Below are positions 7,726-17,485 of a stretch of DNA of 64,000 nt, piece by piece. How positions within the stretch are numbered: position 1 is the stretch's first letter; the number at the start of each line of letters is the position of its first letter. The notes below the pieces were generated by a model, which was not told where the DNA came from, ran no database searches, and saw nothing but the letters and a program-made list of their open reading frames with translations. A program made the position numbers and the translations under genes. This DNA comes from Lachnoanaerobaculum gingivalis (GTDB lineage Bacteria > Bacillota > Clostridia > Lachnospirales > Lachnospiraceae): NCBI RefSeq assembly GCF_003862475.1, contig NZ_RRCO01000001.1, positions 62,001-126,000 on the forward strand, given 5' to 3'.

Positions 7726-8610
7726 CTATCTTGTTGTAGCTTTTTTCAGCATTTCCTCAAGCTCATTCACATTAAAGTCATATGCCTTATTACAAAAATG
7801 ACATTTCACTTCTATAGACTTGCCCTCATCTATCATTTCCTGCAATTCTTTTTCTCCGACGCTTATAAGAGCCTTTTCTATTCTCTCCTTATCACAATTG
7901 CATTTAAAGAAAAGGTCAAGACTTTCATTAAATTCAAGATCCATATCTCCCAAAATATCCTTAAGTATATCATTTGGAGACATACCCTCACTCAGCATTG
8001 TGGTTACCGGTTTGAGATTATTGATTTTAGTTTCAAGCTTATCTATTATCTCATCAGGACAATGTGGCATAAGCTGTATAATAAAGCCCCCTGCAGCATT
8101 TATTGTATTATCTTTATTTAACAATACTCCAAGTCCGACACTTGAAGGTGTCTGTTCACTTGTCGCATAGTAATATGTCAAATCTTCAGCTATTTCTCCG
8201 GATAAAAGTGCCACCTGACCTACATAAGGTTCCTTCATTCCGGTATCCATTATAACACTCATAAGTCCGACACCTATCGCCTCTGCAACATCAAGTTTAC
8301 CTTTTGCATTAGGTGGAATAATAACCGTAGGATTAAAAGGATATCCCTTTACTTCACCTTTATTGTTTGCTGTTGCAATCACTCCTCCGAGAGGTCCGTC
8401 GCCCTCGATTTTTAATGTAAGAAGATCTTTTTCTCCCTTCATCATACTTCCCATCATTGCCGCAGCGGTAAGCATTCTTCCCAATGCCGCAGTCGCCACC
8501 GGTGAAGTATTGTGATCGTTTTTGGCTTCCTCAACCAAATCTTTTGTATTTGCAGCAAAAGCTCTTATATATCCGTTTGCCGCAGTGGCTTTCACCATAT
8601 AATCTTTCAT
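7726..8610 (-). CDS. hslO: Hsp33 redox-regulated chaperone
   Basis: A 294-residue cytosolic holdase activated by oxidation. The N-terminal domain carries TAAALGRMLTAAAMMGSMM and EGDGPLGG; the C-terminal redox switch has a CxC at 237-239 (KCNCDKE) and a CxxC at 270-273 (CHFCNK), which bind zinc when reduced. Length is normal. The start codon lies immediately after the stop of the upstream methyltransferase with no intervening base, so the two are co-translated. An oxidative-stress chaperone beside a SEC-C protein and a ferredoxin is compatible with anaerobe redox physiology, but no functional link is shown. Confidence 0.97.
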   Translation of the reverse strand: MKDYMVKATAANGYIRAFAANTKDLVEEAKNDHNTSPVATAALGRMLTAAAMMGSMMKGEKDLLTLKIEGDGPLGGVIATANNKGEVKGYPFNPTVIIPPNAKGKLDVAEAIGVGLMSVIMDTGMKEPYVGQVALLSGEIAEDLTYYYATSEQTPSSVGLGVLLNKDNTINAAGGFIIQLMPHCPDEIIDKLETKINNLKPVTTMLSEGMSPNDILKDILGDMDLEFNESLDLFFKCNCDKERIEKALISVGEKELQEMIDEGKSIEVKCHFCNKAYDFNVNELEEMLKKATTR

Positions 8611-9363
8611 TTACTTTCCCTTCTCTCTGGCTACAAAAAGTATTCGCTCGGTATTTTCGCTTATATCCCCATAGGTATCCGCATCCATATATTTTTCAAG
8701 TACCATATTACTTGAATCTATCGCAGATAATATTTCATCGAAAGTATAAGCTTTTTGTACATGTCTTTCTTCAAACCTTTTGTAATTATCATCTTCAAGC
8801 CTTATAAAAAGGTTCAAATCATATTCATTGATTCTTTTATCAATGTCATATGTATTTTCCCATATAAAACTTGCCTGCTCTCTTACCTCAGCAAAAGTAT
8901 TGTCTCCCAGTATATTTTGATATTTATATTCAGTATTCATATCAAAAATAAAAAGCCCGTTAGGATCCAAATAATTGTTTACCCAGGAAAATACTTCTTT
9001 AAGCTCAGATAATTCTCTTATATAATTCAAACTGTCACAACGAGATATTATTGCCCTTACAGTACCGTACAGCTCAAATTCTCTCATATCCTGACAAAGA
9101 TATAATATATCATTGCCCGAAGCATATTTTTTCTCCATTGCAACATCAAGCATATCATATGAATTGTCTATACCTATCATATCATATCCGAGATTTGCAA
9201 GCCTTTCTGTGATTGCTCCGGTACCGCAACCCAGATCACATATCAGTCCGTCTTTTATATTCTCTTTATATAATATATCCTTTATCTGCTCCACCCACTT
9301 GTCATAGGGAACATTGTCCATGAACAAATCATATACTTTTGCAAAATTTGTATATTGCTCCAT
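8611..9363 (-). CDS. class I SAM-dependent methyltransferase
   Basis: A 250-residue Rossmann-fold methyltransferase. Motif I is ICDLGCGTGAITERL (41-55), with the acidic residue of motif II in GYDMIGIDNSYDML (59-72) and a later DMREFEL. The C-terminal half is rich in charged residues typical of small-molecule or protein methyltransferases of the Methyltransf_25 type. The substrate is not predictable. The ATG at 9361-9363 has an AAGGA site, and the gene is directly abutted by hslO, an arrangement I believe recurs in clostridia. No membrane segment is visible. Confidence 0.88.
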   Translation of the reverse strand: MEQYTNFAKVYDLFMDNVPYDKWVEQIKDILYKENIKDGLICDLGCGTGAITERLANLGYDMIGIDNSYDMLDVAMEKKYASGNDILYLCQDMREFELYGTVRAIISRCDSLNYIRELSELKEVFSWVNNYLDPNGLFIFDMNTEYKYQNILGDNTFAEVREQASFIWENTYDIDKRINEYDLNLFIRLEDDNYKRFEERHVQKAYTFDEILSAIDSSNMVLEKYMDADTYGDISENTERILFVAREKGK

Positions 9364-9378
9364 TATTTTTCCTTAAAA

Positions 9379-9408
9379 TTTTAGGTGACGTCAAACCGCC
9401 ACCTAAAA
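9379..9408 (-). terminator. rho-independent terminator of the SEC-C gene
   Basis: A 9-bp perfect stem (TTTTAGGTG and CACCTAAAA) with a 12-base loop is followed on the minus strand by TTTTAAGG. It lies just after the SEC-C gene and before the methyltransferase start, so it separates two leftward units. Confidence 0.65.
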
Positions 9409-9420
9409 CAATACCCTTAT

Positions 9421-9924
9421 TTAGTTCTTTCCACAGCAGAATTTATATTTCTTTCCGCTTCCGCATGGACACGGATCATTTCTGCCGATTTTCTTTTCTT
9501 TTACTACGGTACCGCTCTTTTTCTGAGCCTTGTAGAGTTCTTTTCTCTTTTCTTCATCTAAAAGACTGCCCCACTCAGGTAAGTTATAAAGCCAGTCCGC
9601 TTTAGCCTCCACCATGTTGTAATAGAGCTTCTCAAGGTCGATATCAAGACTGATTTCCGTATCTTCCTTCATTTCCTCGATAGGATTAGGCTTATTAAGT
9701 GAATCATTTATACCGTCCAAAAAGCCTGTAATTGTTTGTATATCTGTATCAAATTTTGTTGCCAATTCAGCTACAGTGCATTTAATAACATTTTTAGGGT
9801 TCTTTAAAATTTTCTCATAGATACCCTTTTCAACTATAAAGTAGTTTTTCCAAATCTCTTCTTTTTGCCTGTCATCTGTTGCATCGCCGTAAGCTTTATT
9901 TCTCCAATTTTCCAATAAGGTCAT
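9421..9924 (-). CDS. SEC-C metal-binding motif protein
   Basis: A 167-residue protein ending in a textbook SEC-C motif (147-167): [16 protein letters not shown], with cysteines 152, 154, 163 and 164 binding zinc. In SecA this motif contacts SecB or ribosomes; in free-standing proteins its role is less clear. The first 140 residues form an acidic helical domain without a motif I recognise. It is much too short to be SecA. The ATG at 9922-9924 has an AGGGGAAG site. It forms its own unit, ended by a hairpin. The function is unknown; protein-quality or ribosome association is only a guess. Confidence 0.85.
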   Translation of the reverse strand: MTLLENWRNKAYGDATDDRQKEEIWKNYFIVEKGIYEKILKNPKNVIKCTVAELATKFDTDIQTITGFLDGINDSLNKPNPIEEMKEDTEISLDIDLEKLYYNMVEAKADWLYNLPEWGSLLDEEKRKELYKAQKKSGTVVKEKKIGRNDPCPCGSGKKYKFCCGKN

Positions 9925-10095
9925 TGTAACTTCCCCTTTTTTCTTAAACTTGATTAAGTATTATATACTAAAACCTGTTCAAAAGCAAGATAGCATGATT
10001 GTAGAATATTCTGATTAAAATAAATCATTGTACAAATTGTATATTAAGTAAGGTCGTACTAACTTGTATTTTATTCAATACATGCAAATTTGCTC

Positions 10096-10124
10096 TTGTT
10101 ATTTTACATTAAATAGATTAGAAT
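10096..10124 (+). promoter_or_regulatory. promoter of the ferredoxin gene
   Basis: TTGTTA (10096-10101), 17-bp spacer and TAGAAT (10119-10124). The start would be near 10131, leaving a leader of about 38 nt that ends in the strong TAGGAGGAAA ribosome-binding site of the ferredoxin. Confidence 0.55.
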
Positions 10125-10168
10125 ATCATCAAGTAAGAGAAACATATAAATTTTAGGAGGAAATTTCA

Positions 10169-10336
10169 ATGGCATATACAATTACAGATAAGTGCGTTAG
10201 TTGCGGAACTTGTGAAGGTGAGTGTCCTGTAAGTGCAATTTCACAGGGAGATACACAGTTCAATATCGACGCTGATGCTTGCATCGATTGCGGTACATGT
10301 GCTTCAGTTTGCCCTACAGATGCTATTATAGCTTAA
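10169..10336 (+). CDS. 2[4Fe-4S] clostridial ferredoxin
   Basis: A 55-residue electron carrier. It starts MAYTITDKCVSCGTC and carries two CX2CX2CX3CP clusters: CVSCGTCEGECP in the first half and CIDCGTCASVCP in the second, giving eight cysteines that bind two [4Fe-4S] clusters. This is the classical clostridial ferredoxin layout, which serves pyruvate:ferredoxin oxidoreductase, hydrogenase and similar enzymes. The ATG at 10169-10171 follows TAGGAGGAAATTTC. The gene has its own promoter and a strong terminator, fitting an abundant, independently expressed carrier. It is the clearest sign in the window of anaerobic ferredoxin-based metabolism. Confidence 0.98.
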   Translation: MAYTITDKCVSCGTCEGECPVSAISQGDTQFNIDADACIDCGTCASVCPTDAIIA

Positions 10337-10371
10337 TTATTGCTTGCTCAAAGCGATAATACTTATCATAC

Positions 10372-10395
10372 GACCTGCTCATGCAGGTCTTTTTT
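10372..10395 (+). terminator. rho-independent terminator of the ferredoxin gene
   Basis: A 7-bp GC-rich stem (GACCTGC and GCAGGTC) with a TCAT loop is followed by TTTTTT. It lies 35 bp after the ferredoxin stop. Confidence 0.9.
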
Positions 10396-10439
10396 ACTGC
10401 CAAAAAATATTTATCTATATAAAAAAGCGAGACAGTTGC

Positions 10440-11771
10440 CTATCTCGCCATGTTTACAAACTTTGTTATATCAGGTTTCCAAACCAGATTTATTGTTCCT
10501 ATTGCACCGTTTCTTTGTTTTGCAATAATAACCTCAGCTTCATTCGGATGTTCCGTGTCCTTATTATAATAATCATCTCTGTACAAAAACATTACAACAT
10601 CGGCATCCTGCTCTATCGCTCCCGACTCTCTCAAATCTGAAAGCATAGGTCTGTGATCGGGTCTCGTCTCACAGGCTCTTGAAAGCTGTGAAAGTGCAAT
10701 AACAGGCGCTCTCATTTCTCTTGCCAAAGCTTTTAAGCTTCTTGAAATATCGGAGATTTCCTGTTGTCTGCTTATATTTGCCTTTCCACTCCCCGTCATC
10801 AGCTGTAAATAATCTATTATAATAATATCAAGCCCTTTTTCAAGCTTCATCTTCCTGCATTTTGACCTTAATTCATTTATGGAAATACCCGGAGTATCGT
10901 CAATTGCCAATGTGGAAGATCCTACACTTACCGCACCCTCTATCAAACTGTTCCAATCATTGTCATTAAGATTTCCTGTACGCAGTTTTTGCGAATCCAC
11001 ATTACTCTCCATGCTCAAAAGTCTGTTTACCAACTGCTCGGCACTCATCTCCAAAGAAAAAACCATACATGAAATTTTCTTCTTCATAGTAATATTTTGA
11101 ACTATATTAAGGACAAATGCGGTCTTGCCCATTGAAGGTCTTGCAGCCACCAAAACAAGGTCTGAAGGCTGAAGTCCGCTGGTCTTAAAATCCAAATCCA
11201 CAAAACCTGTAGGAATGCCTGTAACGGTATCACTGTTTTTTGATGCAGCTTCTATTTTATCCAAAACATTCAAAACAACATCATTTATCGGTACTATATC
11301 TTTGGTTTCTTTGGTCTGAAGCAATTTAAATATTTCATTTTCCGTCTTTGCAAAAAGTTCATCAACTCCCTTTTCGCCAACATAACAATCGTTTACTATT
11401 TCCTCAGATATCTTAATAAGCCTTCTGACATTGGACTTGTCCTTAACAATTTTAGAGTAATTTTTTATATTTGCCGATGTCGGAACCGAGTCCATTATCC
11501 CTCTGAAAAAATCAAGACTTGTTATATCGGGGGGGACCTGTTTTTCCACAAGCTTATTTTGAATAAGCACCAAATCTATAGGTTTGCCTTCATTAAAGAG
11601 TTCAACCATACATTCAAATACAGTGCCGTATGCCTTGCTGTAGAAATCATTTTTATCAAGAACTTCTATAGCACTTGCGACAGCCTCTTTGTCAAGCAGC
11701 ATAGATCCCAAAACCGCTTTTTCGGCATCTATACTGTTTGGCATCACTCTCTTAACCAGAGCTTCTTCCAT
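10440..11771 (-). CDS. dnaB: replicative DNA helicase DnaB
   Basis: A 443-residue hexameric replicative helicase that unwinds DNA at the fork. The N-terminal domain starts PNSIDAEKAVLGSMLLD. The RecA-like domain has Walker A ARPSMGKTAF (210-219), the EMSAEQLVNRL segment, Walker B IIIIDYLQLM, and the C-terminal arginine finger and DADVVMFLYRDDYY region. No intein is present. The start codon shares one base with the rplI stop (TAATG), so translation is coupled. The gdpP-rplI-dnaB order is widely conserved in Firmicutes. Confidence 0.98.
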   Translation of the reverse strand: MEEALVKRVMPNSIDAEKAVLGSMLLDKEAVASAIEVLDKNDFYSKAYGTVFECMVELFNEGKPIDLVLIQNKLVEKQVPPDITSLDFFRGIMDSVPTSANIKNYSKIVKDKSNVRRLIKISEEIVNDCYVGEKGVDELFAKTENEIFKLLQTKETKDIVPINDVVLNVLDKIEAASKNSDTVTGIPTGFVDLDFKTSGLQPSDLVLVAARPSMGKTAFVLNIVQNITMKKKISCMVFSLEMSAEQLVNRLLSMESNVDSQKLRTGNLNDNDWNSLIEGAVSVGSSTLAIDDTPGISINELRSKCRKMKLEKGLDIIIIDYLQLMTGSGKANISRQQEISDISRSLKALAREMRAPVIALSQLSRACETRPDHRPMLSDLRESGAIEQDADVVMFLYRDDYYNKDTEHPNEAEVIIAKQRNGAIGTINLVWKPDITKFVNMAR

Positions 11772-12217
11772 TACTCTTCTCCAACTTTTACCTTTAACAC
11801 AGCTGTGACATCCTTATGCAACTTTACCTTTACTTCATGGTTTCCAAAAGTCTTTATAGGCTCCGCAATTACAAGTTTTTTCTTATCTATTTCAAGTCCA
11901 AGCTGACTCTTTATAGCCTCTTCTATTTCCTTTGATGATACGGAACCGAAAGTTCTTCCGTCTTTTCCACCCTTTATTGTCAATGATACACTTGCCTCAT
12001 TAAGCTTTGCAGCCAACTCCTTTGCAGCCTCAAGCTTTTCCTTTGCTATCTTTTCTTCATTTGCCTTTTGAAGTTTTAAAGTATTTAAATTTTCCTGATT
12101 AGCCTCTACACCCTTCTTTTTAGGTATAATAAAGTTTCTTGCATAACCTTCACTTACTTCTACAATATCACCTTTTTTTCCCAATGATTTTACATCTTCC
12201 AATAAAACAACTTTCAT
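11771..12217 (-). CDS. rplI: 50S ribosomal protein L9
   Basis: A 148-residue ribosomal protein that binds 23S rRNA near the L1 stalk. MKVVLLEDVKSLGKKGDIVEVSEGYARNFIIPKK is the hallmark N-terminal domain, joined by a long Lys/Glu/Ala-rich helix (residues about 40-75) to the C-terminal domain with GGKDGRTFGSVSS. Both ends overlap neighbours by one base as TAATG, upstream with gdpP and downstream with dnaB. Expression is therefore probably tied to the gdpP transcript. Confidence 0.98.
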   Translation of the reverse strand: MKVVLLEDVKSLGKKGDIVEVSEGYARNFIIPKKKGVEANQENLNTLKLQKANEEKIAKEKLEAAKELAAKLNEASVSLTIKGGKDGRTFGSVSSKEIEEAIKSQLGLEIDKKKLVIAEPIKTFGNHEVKVKLHKDVTAVLKVKVGEE

Positions 12218-14211
12218 TATATTTCTCCTTTTTCAGCCATTTCTTTAAGCACTTCTTTCACACGTTTTTTCGCATCTTCTATTGTGCCCTCTTTTATCTG
12301 TGCTCCGGCAACGGATCTGTGTCCGCCTCCACCAAGTTTTTCCATAATTGTCTGTACATTTACTTCATCCATGGATCTTGCACTGATATATATTATATTA
12401 TTATATAATGTCAAAACAAAACTTGCCTTTATACCCTTTATATTTAAAAGGTCATTTGCAGCCTGTGCACATACCAAAGTAGGTGATGCCGTATTCTCGG
12501 AATCACATTCACTTATGGCATAGCACTCCTTAAATATCTCGGCATTGTGAATCGCCTCGGCCTTTGCAAGGTAATCAATCGCATCTTCTCTAAACATCTT
12601 TCTGACTCTGGTAACATCAGCACCGCATCGCTTCAGAAATGCCGCAGCCTCAAATGTTCTTACACCTGTTTGCACATTAAAGTTTTGCGTATCTATTACT
12701 ATTCCCGCATACATGGCGTCCGCTTCCACAGTTTTCAACTTAATATCGTCAGATATATATTGTACAATCTCAGATACCATTTCACATGCCGATGATGCAA
12801 AAGTCTCCACATAAGATAATGTTGCATTTGTAATTATCTCCGAGCTCTGCCTGTGGTGGTCAAATACCACAATATTTTTAGCCTTCTTTAAAAGCGAAGG
12901 TCCCTCTGTAATACTTGGTCTGTTTACATCCACAACAACCACTAAAGACTCGTTTGTAATACTGTTTGCAGCCTTTTCCTCGGAAATAAACAAATCATCC
13001 GGATACTCTACAGTCTTAAACTTCTCTATCATAGGCCTTGCCGAAGGATTTACATCCCCCATCAGGATATGAGCTTTTTTATTAAGGCTTGTAGCAATCC
13101 TCCATATTCCTATCGCAGCTCCGAAGGCATCCATATCAAGTATTTTATGCCCCATTATAATTACTTTATCTTTATTCTCAAGCAATTCTCTGAATGCATG
13201 AGCCTTTACCCTGGCCTTTACTCTGGTCTGCTTTTCAACAGTCTGAGCTTTTCCTCCGAAGTATTTTATCTCTTTTTCAGTCTTTACAACAGCCTGGTCT
13301 CCTCCTCTTCCAAGCGCCATATCCATAGCCATTCTTGCCAGTTCATAGTTCCTTGAAAGATTCTCACTTCCATAGCCGATACCGATACTTAGTGTGATAC
13401 TCATTTCATTACCGATATTTACAGTCTTTACATCCTCCAAAATATCGAATCTTACCTCTATCGCCGAGTTCAAATTTTCTCTCTTTATAACAAAGAAAAA
13501 TTTATCTTTCTCAAGCTTCTTTACAATACCGTTAAAACTGTTTATATATTGATTTATTTTTCTGTCAATCAACGCTTCAAGAAGTGATTTTCTTACCTCT
13601 TCAACACTTTCCATGGCCTCATCATAATTATCCATATAGATAAGTCCTACCACAGGCATAGAATCATCTTTCTTATTTTGTAATTCCACCAAATCGGTTT
13701 CATCAAAAAGGCAAATCGTATATACGAAAGACTCCTCAATATATAATCTGGTTATCCTTATACGATATTTTCTACCCTGATATTCACCGTGAAAATCCGC
13801 TTTGTCAGTAATTTCCTCAATATCCTTTTCCATGATATTTTCAAACATTGCATGAATATCCTTTTTGGACTTCCTGTCTTTTTGTACAAGCGAATTAAAG
13901 GCCCTGTTTCTCCAAGCTACAATACCTTTTTTATCCATCAAGGCATATGGTATATCCAAATCCTGTGAAAATATATTCTGCGTATTTTCGCTTGCCATGG
14001 CATACTCCACCATGTAATTTGACAAATTTCTTGAAATCATTATATTCCATCCGATAATATATATTATCCCAAAAAGTGCCAGTAAAAAAATTATTGCACC
14101 ACAGCCTTTCCCCGGTGCAACAAACAATATTCCAAGCAAAAACACCAAGACTATAAGTGAATACAACAAGTTTTTCCTTAATATTGCCTTTGTATTTTTT
14201 TTATTTTTCAT
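12217..14211 (-). CDS. gdpP: cyclic-di-AMP phosphodiesterase GdpP
   Basis: Membrane-bound enzyme that degrades c-di-AMP. With the start at ATG 14209-14211 the protein has 664 residues: MKNKKNTKAILRKN leads into two transmembrane helices (about 14-32 and 38-54), then a PAS domain (about 80-170), a degenerate GGDEF domain (about 185-305) and a DHH/DHHA1 module. The DHH module shows GHKILDMDAFG (354-364), the FDHHRQ motif (450-455), and GGGGHRSVAGAQ (627-638). That ATG is preferred because GGAG lies six bases upstream; longer in-frame starts give an unlikely tail. c-di-AMP tunes osmolyte uptake and wall homeostasis, so this gene may influence envelope genes elsewhere. Its stop overlaps the rplI start. 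Confidence 0.96.
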   Translation of the reverse strand: MKNKKNTKAILRKNLLYSLIVLVFLLGILFVAPGKGCGAIIFLLALFGIIYIIGWNIMISRNLSNYMVEYAMASENTQNIFSQDLDIPYALMDKKGIVAWRNRAFNSLVQKDRKSKKDIHAMFENIMEKDIEEITDKADFHGEYQGRKYRIRITRLYIEESFVYTICLFDETDLVELQNKKDDSMPVVGLIYMDNYDEAMESVEEVRKSLLEALIDRKINQYINSFNGIVKKLEKDKFFFVIKRENLNSAIEVRFDILEDVKTVNIGNEMSITLSIGIGYGSENLSRNYELARMAMDMALGRGGDQAVVKTEKEIKYFGGKAQTVEKQTRVKARVKAHAFRELLENKDKVIIMGHKILDMDAFGAAIGIWRIATSLNKKAHILMGDVNPSARPMIEKFKTVEYPDDLFISEEKAANSITNESLVVVVDVNRPSITEGPSLLKKAKNIVVFDHHRQSSEIITNATLSYVETFASSACEMVSEIVQYISDDIKLKTVEADAMYAGIVIDTQNFNVQTGVRTFEAAAFLKRCGADVTRVRKMFREDAIDYLAKAEAIHNAEIFKECYAISECDSENTASPTLVCAQAANDLLNIKGIKASFVLTLYNNIIYISARSMDEVNVQTIMEKLGGGGHRSVAGAQIKEGTIEDAKKRVKEVLKEMAEKGEI

Positions 14212-14382
14212 TAGCATCTCCATTATTTTAAAAATGGTATTCCGCCACATATATAATATGCAGCAAAATGTCATCGCTTTTATTATAAAAGTTTTAAATG
14301 ATTATATCAAGAAAAGTATAATCTATCAAGCTTAGCGATATTCTATAAAACCATATCATTATCTAAAAATAATGAACTTAAA

Positions 14383-14406
14383 TAAGGGCTGTTTTCACAG
14401 CCCTTA
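14383..14406 (-). terminator. terminator after spoVG
   Basis: A 10-bp perfect stem (TAAGGGCTGT and ACAGCCCTTA) with a 4-base loop lies 37 bp beyond the spoVG stop. The T-tract on the minus strand is short (TTATTT), so efficiency is uncertain. The rest of 14275-14442, between gdpP and spoVG, shows nothing else recognisable. Confidence 0.65.
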
Positions 14407-14442
14407 AAAACTTTTCATAATATAAATTTCACACTCACCAAA

Positions 14443-14724
14443 TTATACATTCACATCTGCTGCGTCTTCAAGCAACATTGCTTCATACTTTCCTATGACC
14501 GTGTCTGAAATAAGCTCTCTGGTTTGAGAGTTTATAGGATGTGCTATATCTCTATATTCACCGTCAGCCGCCATTCTGCTTGGCATAGCTATAAACAATC
14601 CTTTTTCACCTTCGATAACTTTAATATCATGAATAACAAATTCATTATCTAAAGTAATCGATACAACGGCCTTCATCTTACCTTCTTTATCAATTCTTCT
14701 AACTCTGACATCAGTAATCTGCAT
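14443..14724 (-). CDS. spoVG: SpoVG family RNA/DNA-binding regulator
   Basis: A 93-residue global regulator that binds nucleic acid and affects sporulation, capsule and wall genes in Firmicutes. [27 protein letters not shown] and [10 protein letters not shown] match the family core; the C-terminus [10 protein letters not shown] is also typical. A strong AAGGGGGGA site precedes the ATG at 14722-14724. It lies 25 bp downstream of glgD in the same direction, so it probably sits on the glycogen transcript, though a promoter inside glgD cannot be excluded. Presence of SpoVG does not prove sporulation. Confidence 0.96.
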   Translation of the reverse strand: MQITDVRVRRIDKEGKMKAVVSITLDNEFVIHDIKVIEGEKGLFIAMPSRMAADGEYRDIAHPINSQTRELISDTVIGKYEAMLLEDAADVNV

Positions 14725-14749
14725 TATTTGAATCCCCCCCTTAATCTCC

Positions 14750-15871
14750 TTAAAGAGTATATCTTTCGTTTTTTTCTATTACTATTCTGACCTGCTCTGC
14801 TGTCCCAATATAAGTCGAATTTGCACGTATTGTATCACGGCTTTCCACAATACAGTTTTCAATGACTGTGTTATCGCCAATGTATACATCATTCAAAATA
14901 ACAGAATTCCTAATTATACAACCGTTACCTATATACGATTTATTAAAAAGAACTGAGTTTTCAACTGTACCGTTTATGATACAGCCACTTGCAATAAGTG
15001 AATTTGACACCTTAGCCCCCGGATTATACTTTGCCGGCGGCAAATCGTCAACCTTAGAATACACACCAGGATATTCTACAAAGAAATGATCTCTCACCTC
15101 TTTTTTCAAGAAATCCATATTTGTCTTATAATAAGATTCTACCGAAGCTATATTGCTCCAATAAGAATTAATCTTATATGCGTATATTCTCTTCAAATTT
15201 TTGTATCTGATCAAAATATCTTTTACGAAGTCATACCTGTCCTCGGCGATACTTCTTTCAATCAGTTCAATAAGTTGTCTCCTTCTGATAATGTATATCC
15301 CGCAGGATATATTTACAGAATCTGTAACTATCGGTTTTTCTTCAAAATTGACTATTCTACCGTCATCATTTATTGAAACCATACCGAATCTAGTCAAATC
15401 TTCTGTATCATTTGCTTTCTTGCATACTACAGTAATATCTGCTTTCTTTTCAATATGATACTCCAATACTTTATTATAGTCAAGTTTATAAATACCATCA
15501 CCTGCACTAATAATAACATACGGCTCATGAGATCTCTTTAAAAACACCAAATTTTGATACAATGCATCGGCAGTACCTCTATACCAATCTGAACTTTCAG
15601 CGGTAATAGTCGGTGTGAAAACAAATAAACCACCTTGTTTTCTTCCAAAATCCCACCATTTTGATGAACTTAAATGTTCATTCAACGATCTTGAGTTGTA
15701 CTGTGTAAATACAGCCACTTTTTGCACATGTGAATTTGACATATTGCTGAGTGCAAAATCTATACTTCTATAACTTCCGGCGATAGGCATTGCTGCAATA
15801 GCCCTCTTGTTGGAAAGTTCTTTCATTCTTTTTGAGTTTCCGCCCGCCAACACTATTCCTATTGCTCTCAT
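14750..15871 (-). CDS. glgD: glucose-1-phosphate adenylyltransferase regulatory subunit GlgD
   Basis: A 373-residue homologue of ADP-glucose pyrophosphorylase that forms a heteromer with GlgC for glycogen synthesis. It has the nucleotidyltransferase opening [15 protein letters not shown] but lacks some residues of the catalytic paralogue, as expected for Glg[16 protein letters not shown] is conserved, and the C-terminal left-handed beta helix has hexapeptide repeats ([13 protein letters not shown] region). The start overlaps the glgC stop by 4 bp (ATGA), so the two subunits are made in a coupled way. Confidence 0.93.
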   Translation of the reverse strand: MRAIGIVLAGGNSKRMKELSNKRAIAAMPIAGSYRSIDFALSNMSNSHVQKVAVFTQYNSRSLNEHLSSSKWWDFGRKQGGLFVFTPTITAESSDWYRGTADALYQNLVFLKRSHEPYVIISAGDGIYKLDYNKVLEYHIEKKADITVVCKKANDTEDLTRFGMVSINDDGRIVNFEEKPIVTDSVNISCGIYIIRRRQLIELIERSIAEDRYDFVKDILIRYKNLKRIYAYKINSYWSNIASVESYYKTNMDFLKKEVRDHFFVEYPGVYSKVDDLPPAKYNPGAKVSNSLIASGCIINGTVENSVLFNKSYIGNGCIIRNSVILNDVYIGDNTVIENCIVESRDTIRANSTYIGTAEQVRIVIEKNERYTL

Positions 15872-17142
15872 ATCTTGCCACCTACCTTTACAATGAAGTC
15901 ACCACTTAAAAGTTTGCCATCCACATAGTCATCTATGGTTGTTTTTCCTAAAATAGCTGTATTCTTACCAATAACAACACCGTCAGGGATAGTTGTTTTT
16001 TCCCCGATTACTGCAAGATCGCAATTGTAAACTTTCTTATCGTATCTGCTCTCGCAGAATTCAAAAGCTCCAATCTCGCAATTTTTCCCGACTTCGGAAT
16101 TTTCAGCGATAATAGCTTTGGTAACCTTGGAGTTTGCGCCTATCTTACTGCCCTTCATAATTATGGAGTCGGTAACCACCGCACCCTCTTCAATAACAAC
16201 TCCGGCACCTATCACCGAATTGTTCACTTCTCCGTAAACTTCCACTCCTTCACCGATAATACTCTTGTTTATGGTGGAAGCCTCCGAAATATATTGTGGA
16301 GTAATAATATCGCCTTTGGTATAAATCTTCCAGTATTCTTCATACAGGTTGAATTCAGGTATTATATCAACAAGCTCCATGTTTGCTTCCCAATATGTTT
16401 GCAAAGTACCTACATCTTTCCAATATCCGTTAAATTCGTAACTGAAAATTCTACCGCCTTTGTTAAACACATACGGAATAATATGTTTACCAAAATCACA
16501 TCCGGGCTCATTTGATAATTCAATCAAAGAATCTCTAAGAGTTTTCCATGAGAAAATATAAATTCCCATAGATGCAAGGTTTGATCTCGGAACTTTCGGT
16601 TTTTCTTCAAACTCCGTTACCCTGCCGCTCTCATCGGTTATAAGTATTCCAAATCTTGATGCCTCTTCCATCGAAACAGGCATAGCCGCAATGGTTATAT
16701 CGGCATTGTTCGCCTTGTGGTAATCGAGCATTACCTCATAGTCCATCTTGTATATGTGATCACCCGAAAGTATCAAAACATAATCCGGATTGTAACTCTC
16801 CATATACTCAAGATTTTGGTAAATTGCATTGGCAGTACCCGAATACCAGTCACTACCTGCAGCATTTTCATATGGCGGCAATACAGTGACCCCTCCCATA
16901 TTCCTATCCAAATCCCACGGAATTCCGATTCCTATATGGGTGTTCAGTCTAAGAGGCTGGTACTGAGTCAAGACTCCAACCGTATCAACACTTGAATTGA
17001 TACAGTTGCTCAACGGAAAATCTATAATCCTGTACTTACCGCCAAATGAAACTGCTGGTTTAGCCACATTATGTGTCAGCACCCCAAGGCGACTGCCTTG
17101 TCCTCCCGCCAACAGCATAGCTATCATTTCCTTTTTAATCAT
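15868..17142 (-). CDS. glgC: glucose-1-phosphate adenylyltransferase GlgC
   Basis: Makes ADP-glucose from glucose-1-phosphate and ATP, the committed step of bacterial glycogen synthesis. With the start at ATG 17140-17142 the protein has 424 residues; a GTG two codons upstream overlaps the GAGGTG ribosome-binding site and is less likely. Motifs include [35 protein letters not shown] (lysine and arginine for effector and substrate), [15 protein letters not shown], and [12 protein letters not shown] with the catalytic aspartate. A left-handed beta helix closes the protein. It heads a glgC-glgD-(spoVG) unit. No glgA or glgB is in the window. Confidence 0.97.
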   Translation of the reverse strand: MIKKEMIAMLLAGGQGSRLGVLTHNVAKPAVSFGGKYRIIDFPLSNCINSSVDTVGVLTQYQPLRLNTHIGIGIPWDLDRNMGGVTVLPPYENAAGSDWYSGTANAIYQNLEYMESYNPDYVLILSGDHIYKMDYEVMLDYHKANNADITIAAMPVSMEEASRFGILITDESGRVTEFEEKPKVPRSNLASMGIYIFSWKTLRDSLIELSNEPGCDFGKHIIPYVFNKGGRIFSYEFNGYWKDVGTLQTYWEANMELVDIIPEFNLYEEYWKIYTKGDIITPQYISEASTINKSIIGEGVEVYGEVNNSVIGAGVVIEEGAVVTDSIIMKGSKIGANSKVTKAIIAENSEVGKNCEIGAFEFCESRYDKKVYNCDLAVIGEKTTIPDGVVIGKNTAILGKTTIDDYVDGKLLSGDFIVKVGGKI

Positions 17143-17187
17143 GTACACACCTCGTTGCTAATGCTATTTCCTTATGTTTACACTTGA

Positions 17188-17216
17188 ATTATAGCACAAA
17201 TATACTTGATTGTGAA
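17188..17216 (-). promoter_or_regulatory. promoter of glgC-glgD
   Basis: On the minus strand: TTCACA -35 (17211-17216), 17-bp spacer, consensus TATAAT -10 (17188-17193). Start near 17181, leader about 38 nt. Confidence 0.65.
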
Positions 17217-17408
17217 TAAAAGATTTTATTTTAACGCATTTTTTTCTATGTTTTGATGAAATTTAATATCTGCCTTAAATAATCACGATACAATTAATAA
17301 CATTTACTATATTACATTAAAAATTGCACAAAGTTTTATCTATATTTTTAGTTATTTTCACTAGAGCCCAAATATTGCATAAAACGTAAAATATTATTTG
17401 TTCTTAAG

Positions 17409-17438
17409 TTGTCCAAACAATTAAATGTATGCTATAAT
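17409..17438 (+). promoter_or_regulatory. promoter of asnS
   Basis: TTGTCC -35 (17409-17414), 18-bp spacer, consensus TATAAT -10 (17433-17438). Start near 17445, leader about 40 nt with TAAGGAGGAA before the ATG. Confidence 0.65.
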
Positions 17439-17485
17439 TAGATGTTACTAAATTTATGCCTAAACGGTATTAAGGAGGAAATCTA

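Larger units (their letters stand above)
17143..17485. other. 343-bp divergent intergenic region, glgC / asnS
   Basis: AT-rich spacer holding the glgC promoter on the minus strand and the asnS promoter on the plus strand. I looked for a T-box ahead of asnS and found none: the asnS leader from the predicted promoter is only about 40 nt. The central 17217-17408 stretch shows no open frame, strong hairpin or repeat that I can support. Confidence 0.6.

Noticed and set aside
17439-17485. T-box or other riboswitch ahead of asnS
   Set aside because: The leader after the promoter is about 40 nt with no specifier stem or T-box sequence.
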